NCBI GenBank assembly: GCA_003446015.1
Contig: DMBU01000008.1
Location: 1-8,575 of the forward strand
DNA length: 8,575 nucleotides
Direction of reading: 5' to 3'
From: Bacteroidales bacterium
Lineage (GTDB): Bacteria > Bacteroidota > Bacteroidia > Bacteroidales > UBA12077
The notes below the pieces were generated by a model. The model did no database searches. It saw only the letters and a program-made list of their open reading frames with translations, and was not told the origin of the DNA. Every line of letters starts with the position of its first letter. The stretch's first letter is position 1. A program made the position numbers and the translations under genes. This document shows, in pieces, positions 1 through 5,674 of this stretch.

Positions 1-1
1 T

Positions 2-697
2 GCCACAAAAGATAAATTTTTTTCAATAATAGCACACGACTTACGAGGACCAATGAATAATCTGGTAGGATTTTCCGATTTATTGGAGAGAAATTATCAA
101 AATTATGACAATGAGAAACTTTCACATATAATTAACTTAATGAGCACTTCGGCAAAACAAACATATTCTTTACTGGAGAACTTATTAATTTGGGCAAGAA
201 GTCAACGTAATAAATTAAGTTATAATCCTCATGTTTTTATTTGTAAAGAATTGATCTCTGAAGTTCTTCAAGAAATGGAACATCTTGCTTTTGCAAAAGG
301 TATACGATTTGAAACCGATATAGAAACAATAGGGCATTCTGTCCATGTTGATAAAGATATGTTTAAAACAGTTTATCGAAATCTAATTTCAAATGCTATC
401 AAGTACACCAAAGAAGGAGGTACAATTTCTTTCGGATGCAGAAAAGACTCTGATCGTTTTATTGAATTTTTTGTAAAAGATGATGGCGTAGGAATTCCCA
501 AAGAAACCCTAGAAAAATTATTTAAATTAGATGAAAACATTACAACTGAAGGAACCAACCAGGAACATGGAGCAGGATTAGGTTTAATCTTATGTAAAGA
601 TTTTATTGATAAACACGGAGGTAGAATATGGGTTGAAAGCGAAGTAAATAAGGGAAGTACTTTTTGGTTTACTTTTCCGGTTCCTGAGCAAAATTGA
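2..697 (+). CDS. Sensor histidine kinase, C-terminal part (5' end outside the window)
   Basis: This is the dimerisation and ATP-binding half of a two-component sensor kinase. The frame is open from the left edge, so the ATG at 53 is internal: the codons before it encode the H-box FFSIIAHDLRGP, with the phospho-accepting His at 35-37. The catalytic domain follows, with N-box NLISNAIKYT from 380, G1 box DDGVGIP from 479, an F-box-like KLFKL, and G2 box GAGLGL from 569. It ends in the usual IWVES..GSTFWF strand. No membrane segment lies in the visible part; its sensor region is off-window. It resembles the C-terminus of the PAS kinase at 5675-7513 (about 40 of 69 identical residues from the G1 box to the end), including the LL.WA segment after the H-box. 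Two receiver proteins follow after a 27-nt gap and are the obvious phosphotransfer partners, which is inferred from position. Confidence 0.93.
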   Translation, partial: ATKDKFFSIIAHDLRGPMNNLVGFSDLLERNYQNYDNEKLSHIINLMSTSAKQTYSLLENLLIWARSQRNKLSYNPHVFICKELISEVLQEMEHLAFAKGIRFETDIETIGHSVHVDKDMFKTVYRNLISNAIKYTKEGGTISFGCRKDSDRFIEFFVKDDGVGIPKETLEKLFKLDENITTEGTNQEHGAGLGLILCKDFIDKHGGRIWVESEVNKGSTFWFTFPVPEQN

Positions 698-724
698 TAT
701 TAATTTATTTTAAATAGAGATTTT

Positions 725-1099
725 ATGAACAAAAAATTTACTACACTTATTGCCGAAGATGATGAAATAAGTTTCGAATTATATAAAATTCGATTACACC
801 ATTTTGATTTAAACATCATACACGCCCCAAATGGTAAAATAGCTGTTGATAAAGTAAAAGAAAATCCTGACATTGATTTAATTCTAATGGATATTCGTAT
901 GCCCGTACTTGATGGTTACGAAGCAACTAAACAAATACGAGAAATAAATTCCAATGTTCCTATCATTGCACAAACAGCATTTGCAGCTATACCTGAACAT
1001 CAGGAAATGCTGGAATTTGGATTTACTGAATTTATTGCAAAACCCTTAACCGAAACCATTCTCGATCAGATCATAAATAAATATAGAACAAAAAACTAA
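725..1099 (+). CDS. Single-domain response regulator (receiver only), first of a tandem pair
   Basis: This 124-residue protein is one CheY-like receiver domain with no output domain. The acidic pocket is E11-D12-D13, the phospho-acceptor is D56 in LILMDIRMP, the conserved Thr is T84 in IIAQTAFA and the conserved Lys is K106 in AKP. All catalytic residues are present, so it should be phosphorylatable. The IIAQTAFA...GF.EFI.KP pattern is typical of receivers at the C-terminus of hybrid kinases rather than of DNA-binding regulators. It follows the upstream kinase by 27 nt and precedes its paralogue by 6 nt, so one transcript is likely. There is no clear Shine-Dalgarno at the start (AATAGAGATTTT then ATG), as is common in Bacteroidota. 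It could be a phosphorelay intermediate, a phosphate sink or a protein-interaction switch; the sequence does not decide. Confidence 0.93.
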   Translation: MNKKFTTLIAEDDEISFELYKIRLHHFDLNIIHAPNGKIAVDKVKENPDIDLILMDIRMPVLDGYEATKQIREINSNVPIIAQTAFAAIPEHQEMLEFGFTEFIAKPLTETILDQIINKYRTKN

Positions 1100-1105
1100 G
1101 CAACT

Positions 1106-1483
1106 ATGAATCCAAAATTTACGATTTTAATCGCCGAAGATGATATCATAAGCTTTGAACTTTATAAAGCAAGACTCGAGGAATTGAATTTAAACTTAAT
1201 ACATGCAAAAAACGGAAAATTAGCTGTAGAATTACTAAAAAACAATCCTGACGTGCAATTGATTTTAATGGATATCAGGATGCCTGTTTTGAATGGTTAT
1301 GAAGCCACTAAACTCATTCGTGAATTTAATAAAACTGTTCCTATTATTGCTCAAACAGCATTTGCAATGATTCCTGAACAAAAAACTATACTTGAGTCAG
1401 GATTTACTGATTTCTTATCAAAACCGGTTGAAGAAGAAATCTTATTCGGAATGATTAGAAAATACATGGAGCATATGCGCTAA
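1106..1483 (+). CDS. Single-domain response regulator (receiver only), second of a tandem pair
   Basis: A 125-residue CheY-like receiver, about 66% identical (82 of 124 positions, aligned by eye without gaps) to the preceding receiver. It keeps the acidic pocket E11-D12-D13, phospho-acceptor D56, T84 and K106. Differences concentrate in the region after beta2/alpha2 and in the last helix (alpha4-alpha5 side), the surfaces receivers use to meet partners, so the two copies may have different targets. The duplication is old, because synonymous positions around the conserved D56 block differ widely. It starts 6 nt after the first receiver's stop and is probably translated from the same message. 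Its stop lies 3 nt from the stop of a convergent lipoprotein gene, and I see no hairpin terminator between them. Confidence 0.93.
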   Translation: MNPKFTILIAEDDIISFELYKARLEELNLNLIHAKNGKLAVELLKNNPDVQLILMDIRMPVLNGYEATKLIREFNKTVPIIAQTAFAMIPEQKTILESGFTDFLSKPVEEEILFGMIRKYMEHMR

Positions 1484-1486
1484 AGT

Positions 1487-1849
1487 CTATAAACCTAGCC
1501 CCTCTAGCTTATTCTCTACCTCTTTTGATATTTCCTCAAATCGCTGCTTGTATTTTTCGTCATCGGCACATTCAACCAATTTCTCCCATTTCGTACTCCA
1601 CTCAAATCCTTCCTGCATAAGTTCCATGTATCGGTTTGCACTAATCTCATCCGATGGATTGTTAAAATAATCGTTAATTACTTCCAAATATAAATCAATC
1701 CATTCTTCATATTGGGCAAGAAATTCATCGCAGGTATTTAATTCAACTTCATTTTCAGTAGTATTTTTGGTTTTATCTTTTGTTGTGTTAGTGCATGAAA
1801 AAATGCCAAGCAATGTAAAAACCAATAATGATAAAATGAGCTTTTTCAT
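1487..1849 (-). CDS. Small predicted lipoprotein with a CDEFL...CADD cysteine pair
   Basis: This 120-residue protein starts with a lipoprotein signal: MKK, a hydrophobic stretch, then IFSC with the lipidated Cys at C19. A short T/K/N-rich linker follows. The mature domain (about residues 38-120) is acidic, predicted helical and rich in W/Y/E, with one Cys near each end (C40 in NTCDEFL, C94 in VECADDEKY) that could form a disulfide. The style resembles small Bacteroidetes lipoproteins grouped in a DUF family (possibly DUF6591, from memory and unchecked). Function is unknown. An in-frame ATG at 1903 would lengthen it, but 1849 is preferred because it begins a proper signal peptide and a promoter (1870-1905) lies inside the longer reading. 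No acidic run follows the lipidated Cys, so surface export is not evident. Confidence 0.85.
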   Translation of the reverse strand: MKKLILSLLVFTLLGIFSCTNTTKDKTKNTTENEVELNTCDEFLAQYEEWIDLYLEVINDYFNNPSDEISANRYMELMQEGFEWSTKWEKLVECADDEKYKQRFEEISKEVENKLEGLGL

Positions 1850-1869
1850 AGAAATAGATTTGTTTTGAT

Positions 1870-1905
1870 CAAAAGTAAAAAATAAAATCGAAAAATAAAT
1901 CAAAA
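1870..1905 (-). promoter_or_regulatory. Predicted Bacteroidetes promoter for the lipoprotein gene, with palindromic site
   Basis: Reading on the minus strand, TTTTG (1905-1901), a 23-bp spacer and TACTTTTG (1877-1870) match the TTG...TAnnTTTG consensus, with the spacer at the long end. Transcription would begin near 1863, leaving a leader of about 13 nt before the ATG at 1849. A perfect 12-bp palindrome TTTTGATCAAAA (1863-1874) covers the end of the -7 box and the probable start site, a position suited to a repressor operator. Base composition here is very AT-rich, so chance matches are possible. Confidence 0.55.
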
Positions 1906-1918
1906 TTTTTTTTCTTCA

Positions 1919-1948
1919 TTTTCGCTTCATGCAGCTTACATATCTTTG
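1919..1948 (+). promoter_or_regulatory. Predicted Bacteroidetes promoter for the repeat-protein gene
   Basis: TATCTTTG at 1941-1948 fits the TAnnTTTG -7 box exactly. Upstream, TTTTCG at 1919-1924 is an imperfect -33 candidate. Transcription would start about 1954 and leave a leader of about 45 nt ending in a strong ribosome binding site. It is divergent from the lipoprotein promoter about 40 bp away. Confidence 0.6.
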
Positions 1949-1988
1949 TCAATAGAAAATAAAAAATATAAATTGAACTAAACATAAC

Positions 1989-1995
1989 AGGAGGT
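1989..1995 (+). promoter_or_regulatory. Consensus Shine-Dalgarno (AGGAGGT) for the repeat-protein gene
   Basis: AGGAGGT is followed by TAATT and then the ATG at 2000, a spacing suited to strong ribosome binding. It fixes the start codon. No other gene in the window has a comparable site, so this gene is set apart for efficient or specially controlled translation. Confidence 0.8.
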
Positions 1996-1999
1996 AATT

Positions 2000-2575
2000 A
2001 TGAATTTAAAAAAAACATTAACAATTGTAGTAATCCTTTCAATTTCGTTGTCAGGATTTGCTCAGGAAGAAATTAAAGAGCAAAAGCAAGTACAAACAAA
2101 AACTGAACTTAAAGAACAAACAAAAGAACAAGTTCAGTCTGAAGCTCAGGTAAAAGAGCAAACTCAAACTCAAACAAGAGAACAGGTGAAAACTGAAGAA
2201 GGAACAGGTGATCAGGTAAAAACTCAAACTCGTGAGCAAGTTCAAACAAAAACTCAAGCCAAAGAACAGGTAAAAAGCGAAGATGGCGGCGACCAGGTAA
2301 AAACACAAACAAGAGAACAAGTTCGAACAGAAGAAGGAACTGGTGATCAGGTTAGAACACAATCCAGAGATCAGGTTCGAAGCGAAGATGGTACTGGAGA
2401 TCAATTAAAAACACAAAACAGAGATCAGGTAAAAACAGTACCTAATGATCAGCAAAATCAAAAACAAATTAAAAAAGCACAAAAAGAGCAATCGCAAATG
2501 CAAAAACAGAATTCAAAACAAATGTCAAAACGAAACCAAGGTGCTGTTTCAAAACAACAAAAAGGTAAAAGATAA
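2000..2575 (+). CDS. Secreted, low-complexity Q/K/E/T-rich protein with 18-residue repeats
   Basis: This 191-residue protein has an N-terminal signal peptide (positive residues at 4-5, hydrophobic core 7-20, probable cleavage after A21), so it should leave the cytoplasm. The mature part has no Cys, His, Phe, Tyr or Trp and few aliphatic residues. It is built from a [DE]QV[KR][TS] motif seen about eleven times (starting at residues 43, 61, 71, 79, 89, 98, 106, 116, 124, 134 and 142), mostly alternating 8 and 10 residues apart. The clearest 18-residue units are 97-114, 115-132 and 133-150. The tail (151-191) is basic, rich in K and Q, and not repeated. It is probably disordered or an extended charged polymer. 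I do not recognise the family. Stress-protective hydrophilin-like, matrix or polyanion-binding roles are guesses. It has its own promoter, strong ribosome site and terminator. Confidence 0.88.
   Translation: MNLKKTLTIVVILSISLSGFAQEEIKEQKQVQTKTELKEQTKEQVQSEAQVKEQTQTQTREQVKTEEGTGDQVKTQTREQVQTKTQAKEQVKSEDGGDQVKTQTREQVRTEEGTGDQVRTQSRDQVRSEDGTGDQLKTQNRDQVKTVPNDQQNQKQIKKAQKEQSQMQKQNSKQMSKRNQGAVSKQQKGKR
2126..2449 (+). repeat. In-gene degenerate 54-bp (18-codon) tandem repeats
   Basis: The last three units are 2288-2341, 2342-2395 and 2396-2449, each beginning with a Gly-Asp-Gln codon triplet. They are preceded by a 27-codon stretch (2207-2287) made of the same half-units and by more degenerate copies from 2126. 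The copies differ at many third positions while the protein motif is kept, which suggests selection on the protein rather than recent DNA slippage. Confidence 0.85.
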
Positions 2576-2594
2576 TATAGCAAAATAAATTTAT

Positions 2595-2627
2595 TAATCC
2601 CCAAAAAAAATTTGGGGATTATTTGTT
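2595..2627 (+). terminator. Rho-independent-type terminator after the repeat-protein gene
   Basis: An 11-bp perfect stem (TAATCCCCAAA, 2595-2605, with TTTGGGGATTA, 2611-2621) closes a 5-A loop and is followed by TTTGTT. It begins 19 nt after the stop at 2575. The four G-C pairs stand out against the AT-rich surroundings. It separates this gene from the barrel operon starting at 2689. The A-rich left side means it might also work weakly in the opposite direction. Confidence 0.85.
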
Positions 2628-2688
2628 AGATTCGAATTGTATTTAAACTAGACAATACTATCATAGATAACATTTAATCATAATTTTT

Positions 2689-3549
2689 ATGAGAACAAGT
2701 TTATTAAGTCTTGGAATATTTATTGTTATTTTATTCTCTCCCATTTTATTATTCAGTCAAAATCAAAATGAATCGGAAACATCTATTGGTGATAAGATTG
2801 AAACCAATAGTTCAATTATGTTTAACTTAAGCTATACAAACAATAATATGGAATATCTTTCAGGGACATCTGAAAAAATTCCTACATTGTTTGCAAATAC
2901 TTCATATTTTCATAAATCAGGGATTTATGCAGGCGGTTCATATGCTAATTATTTTAGCGATACAATTCCTTCAACTGAAATTGATCTGCAGGTAGGATAT
3001 CAGAAATATTTCACTAATGGTTTCGATATAGACTTAAGCTATAATTGGCATAAATTTAAAGGTGATTCTTTACTCGCAGGGCTCAATTATGATCATTCCA
3101 TAGATTTAATGATGGGTATGGAAATTAGCAAATTTTATATTTCAACGGATTTAAACTATAAATTAGGACAGACAAATAACTTCTTTTTCGACTTAAGTTT
3201 ATCAAGATTTATTCAAATCAACCAACTATTTTCAAAAAATGATGTTTTATTAATAAGTCCTGGAATTTCTTTATCATTTAGCACAGATTACTGGCTTTAT
3301 GAAGATATGAGTAGTGCAGATAAAATATCAACCTTCAGTAATCTCAGTTCTGCAGGTTATTCATACGAGTCATTTTCATATGAAGGTTTTAATGTTTTTG
3401 TTCCAGTAAGTTACGGAATAAAAAATGTTTATTTAACAGTATCCTGGTTATATAAAATCCCTGGCGATAAATACAAATTTATGGGTTGGGAAAATCAATC
3501 AGGCTTTATGTTATCTTTAACGTACTTTTTAAATTTTTCGACTAAGTAA
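2689..3549 (+). CDS. Predicted outer-membrane beta-barrel protein, first gene of a two-component operon
   Basis: This 286-residue protein has a signal peptide (hydrophobic 7-22, probable cleavage FS/Q near 23) followed by many short amphipathic stretches with alternating hydrophobic and polar residues and aromatic ends, for example about 43-50, 78-88, 97-105, 111-121, 134-143, 148-158, 163-175, 186-198, 234-243, 246-255 and 271-283. That is the pattern of a roughly 12-strand outer-membrane barrel, ending in an aromatic-rich last strand. I do not recognise a named family; small channel or envelope-reporter proteins are possible. Its TAA overlaps the next ATG by one base (TAATG at 3547-3551), so it is translationally coupled to the response regulator and is probably part of the sensing or output of that system. 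No consensus promoter or Shine-Dalgarno is seen before 2689. Confidence 0.82.
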   Translation: MRTSLLSLGIFIVILFSPILLFSQNQNESETSIGDKIETNSSIMFNLSYTNNNMEYLSGTSEKIPTLFANTSYFHKSGIYAGGSYANYFSDTIPSTEIDLQVGYQKYFTNGFDIDLSYNWHKFKGDSLLAGLNYDHSIDLMMGMEISKFYISTDLNYKLGQTNNFFFDLSLSRFIQINQLFSKNDVLLISPGISLSFSTDYWLYEDMSSADKISTFSNLSSAGYSYESFSYEGFNVFVPVSYGIKNVYLTVSWLYKIPGDKYKFMGWENQSGFMLSLTYFLNFSTK

Positions 3550-4226
3550 TGAGAATCCTAATCGTTGAAGACGAAAAAGCATTAGCTTCTGAAATAAAAC
3601 AATTTCTTGAAAAAGAAGAATACAATTGTGATATAGCACACACAGGAAATGATGCCTCGGAATTAATTGCAGATAATCCCTACGATTTTATTTTACTTGA
3701 CATTGGTTTACCCGATTTTAATGGTCTAGATCTAATAAAAGAAGCCAAAGAATACAACTCAGAAGCATATTTTATTGTTATAACAGCTCGTGGTGAACTG
3801 GAAGATAAATTAAAGGGATTTGATCTTGGTGCCGATGATTATCTTCCAAAACCTTTTTCGTTGCTTGAACTTCTTTCAAGAATTCAGGCAATTACACGAC
3901 GTAAGTTTGGACAAAAAATGTCGGTTATTGAATTTGGGGATTTTTCTTTGGATACAATGAAAAGATATTTACAATTCAAAGATCATGGCATAGATTTAAC
4001 CAAAAAAGAATATAAGTTACTTACTTATCTTGTTTTAAATAAAAACAGAATTCTAGATCGCTTGCAATTGACTGAACACATTTGGGGCGATTTTTTTGAG
4101 GACGATTATGATTCAAATTATATTGATGTTCATGTTAAAAATATAAGAAAAAAGTTATCTGAATATGATAATACAAACTGGATAAAAACAGTAAGAGGAA
4201 TAGGATATAAATTTGAGATTGAATGA
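3549..4226 (+). CDS. OmpR/PhoB-type DNA-binding response regulator
   Basis: This 225-residue transcription regulator has the usual two domains. The receiver (1-117) carries acidic residues E7-D8, phospho-acceptor D51 in LLDIGLPDFNG, T79 and K101 in PKPF. The winged-helix DNA-binding domain (about 125-225) shows LTKKEYKLLTYL, the recognition-helix block YIDVHVKNIRKKL (191-203) and the wing motif VRGIGYKF (215-222). Length and all key residues are normal for the family. The start shares one base with the barrel stop, and the stop overlaps the kinase start by 4 nt (ATGA at 4223-4226), so the three genes form one operon. Phosphorylated by the next gene's kinase, it would control target promoters, probably including its own operon, although no direct-repeat site is evident upstream of 2689. 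Confidence 0.95.
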   Translation: MRILIVEDEKALASEIKQFLEKEEYNCDIAHTGNDASELIADNPYDFILLDIGLPDFNGLDLIKEAKEYNSEAYFIVITARGELEDKLKGFDLGADDYLPKPFSLLELLSRIQAITRRKFGQKMSVIEFGDFSLDTMKRYLQFKDHGIDLTKKEYKLLTYLVLNKNRILDRLQLTEHIWGDFFEDDYDSNYIDVHVKNIRKKLSEYDNTNWIKTVRGIGYKFEIE

Positions 4227-5548
4227 AAATACCAAACATAAAACTTAAAAATCAACTCGCTTTATTTAATGCAGCATCAAAAGCATTAATTATAACATTA
4301 CTTGTAATGATAATACCCTGGCTTGTTAGCAAGGTATCGATTCGAGATACCGATGATGTTTTAATTCAGAAACTTGAGCGGGTAATTGCTCTTGTTGATA
4401 GTCTGGGGATAGATAGTTTTATTGATCAGGAAGCTGACTATAATACTTTTGGCAGTTATAACATATTAAAAGAAGAATACATCTCTATTGAACCGGTTAA
4501 AAAGGATACTTTAATTGATGTTATAGAGTTTTCAAGACGTATTATTGAAGATGAAGTTGTGGACTACAGGGTGCTTAGTTACTCCATCATGAAAGATGGG
4601 AACAATTATTTAATTGAAATTGGTAAAAGTATATCGGCTATATATCAATTTGAACATAACCTTAAGCGATTTACATTTATTTTTCTTATCATCGTAATAG
4701 TACTAAGCTTTTTGCTTGATCTTTCAGTAATACAATACTTGCTGCTACCATTCGATAAAATCGTAAAAAAGTTAAAATTAACAAATCACCCATCATCATT
4801 TAATTACAACACAGTAAAAACGTCAACATCCGATTTTATCTATCTTGAAGATACTATAAATTCGCTTATGCGTAAAATTGAGGCTGCATTTAATGATGAG
4901 CGTGAATATATTAGTAATGTATCGCATGAATTATTAACTCCTGTGAGTATTATACAGAGTAAATTAGATAATATACTACATGAAGGCAAGCTTTCGGAAC
5001 AAGATATGATTAAGATAGTTGAATCAAAAAAGACACTGCGTCGCCTGACGAACCTGATCCGAACCTTGTTAATGATGTCGAGAATTGAAAATGAAGAATA
5101 TATTTTAACAGAAAAAGTAAATATTAACAATACAATTAAAAATGTTATTGAAGAAATTGAAGAAAAAATTACTGCCAAAAAATTAGAATTAAAACTTGAA
5201 TTAAATGCAAGCGAATTCTTAATTGATGGTAATGAGAATTTGCTATTCACCTTGTTTTATAACTTTATAAATAATGCTATTCGATATACCGAAAATGGAT
5301 CTGTTAAAATTGAAACTTTAAAAATTCAGAATCAATTTTATGTAAAAATATCCGATACAGGAATTGGAATTTCACCTGAAAAGCTTCCACTCATATTTTC
5401 AAGATTTAAAAACTCTAACGAAACAAAAGACAGTTACGGACTCGGTTTAGCTTTATCTAAGAAAATATGCGATTATCATAAAATTAGTGTTGAAGTAAAA
5501 TCTGAAATAAATAAAGGTTCCGAATTCATTTTAAAATTCAATGTTTAA
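4223..5548 (+). CDS. Membrane sensor histidine kinase, partner of the OmpR-type regulator
   Basis: This 441-residue inner-membrane kinase has transmembrane helix 1 at about 20-38, a periplasmic sensor region of roughly 110 residues (39-148) without a recognised domain, helix 2 at about 149-173, and a linker reminiscent of HAMP (about 174-226). The H-box SNVSHELLTP has phospho-acceptor H235. The ATPase domain has N-box residues N347 and N351, G1 box DTGIGI (D378-I383), F-box LPLIFSRF and G2 box GLGL (406-409). All catalytic motifs are intact. The periplasmic part contains no Cys and is acidic. It overlaps the regulator gene by 4 nt, which supports a dedicated pair. With the barrel gene in the same operon, an envelope or outer-membrane signal is likely (inference). 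Confidence 0.95.
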   Translation: MKIPNIKLKNQLALFNAASKALIITLLVMIIPWLVSKVSIRDTDDVLIQKLERVIALVDSLGIDSFIDQEADYNTFGSYNILKEEYISIEPVKKDTLIDVIEFSRRIIEDEVVDYRVLSYSIMKDGNNYLIEIGKSISAIYQFEHNLKRFTFIFLIIVIVLSFLLDLSVIQYLLLPFDKIVKKLKLTNHPSSFNYNTVKTSTSDFIYLEDTINSLMRKIEAAFNDEREYISNVSHELLTPVSIIQSKLDNILHEGKLSEQDMIKIVESKKTLRRLTNLIRTLLMMSRIENEEYILTEKVNINNTIKNVIEEIEEKITAKKLELKLELNASEFLIDGNENLLFTLFYNFINNAIRYTENGSVKIETLKIQNQFYVKISDTGIGISPEKLPLIFSRFKNSNETKDSYGLGLALSKKICDYHKISVEVKSEINKGSEFILKFNV

Positions 5549-5556
5549 TATCAAAT

Positions 5557-5590
5557 TCAATATTCGATATTGATTCTTAAGAATTATTTT
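5557..5590 (+). terminator. Two adjacent short palindromes after the kinase gene; possible weak terminator or operator
   Basis: TCAATAT-TCG-ATATTGA (5557-5573) is a 7-bp stem with a 3-nt loop, followed directly by the perfect 12-bp palindrome ATTCTTAAGAAT (5573-5584) and then TATTTT. The position, 9 nt after the stop, suits a terminator, but the stems hold few G-C pairs and would be weak. The second palindrome could instead be a protein site, since it lies about 20 bp upstream of the -33 box of the next promoter. Confidence 0.35.
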
Positions 5591-5605
5591 GATTTTCTCA
5601 TTGTT

Positions 5606-5637
5606 TTTGCACATCTGCATTAAATCATCTATATTTG
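5606..5637 (+). promoter_or_regulatory. Predicted Bacteroidetes promoter for the PAS kinase gene
   Basis: TTTG (5606-5609), a 20-bp spacer and TATATTTG (5630-5637) match the TTTG...TAnnTTTG consensus in sequence and spacing. Transcription would start near 5643, about 30 nt before the ATG at 5675. This is the best promoter match in the window and indicates the PAS kinase is transcribed independently of the operon before it. Confidence 0.7.
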
Positions 5638-5674
5638 AATCTGTTAGAAATGCGTAATCCGGAATGTATTAGCG

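Noticed and set aside
53..697. A complete 214-residue protein starting at the ATG at 53
   Set aside because: The frame is open upstream to the edge and encodes the kinase H-box before this ATG, so the gene is a partial kinase and the Met is internal.
1850..1903. An 18-residue N-terminal extension of the lipoprotein from the ATG at 1903
   Set aside because: The extension would bury the signal peptide and covers the predicted promoter; the ATG at 1849 begins a normal lipoprotein signal.
2051..2404. Cys/Phe/Leu-rich open frames on the minus strand inside the repeat protein
   Set aside because: They are antisense shadows of a repetitive K/Q/E-rich gene that has a promoter, ribosome site and signal peptide on the plus strand.
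2126..2449. CRISPR-like periodic repeats
   Set aside because: The repeats are in frame, contiguous, without unique spacers and degenerate at third positions, so they are protein repeats.
4840..5250. Minus-strand open frame within the membrane kinase (and similar ones within the PAS kinase)
   Set aside because: They lie wholly opposite intact kinase motifs, show no recognisable domain and are expected by chance in AT-rich coding sequence.
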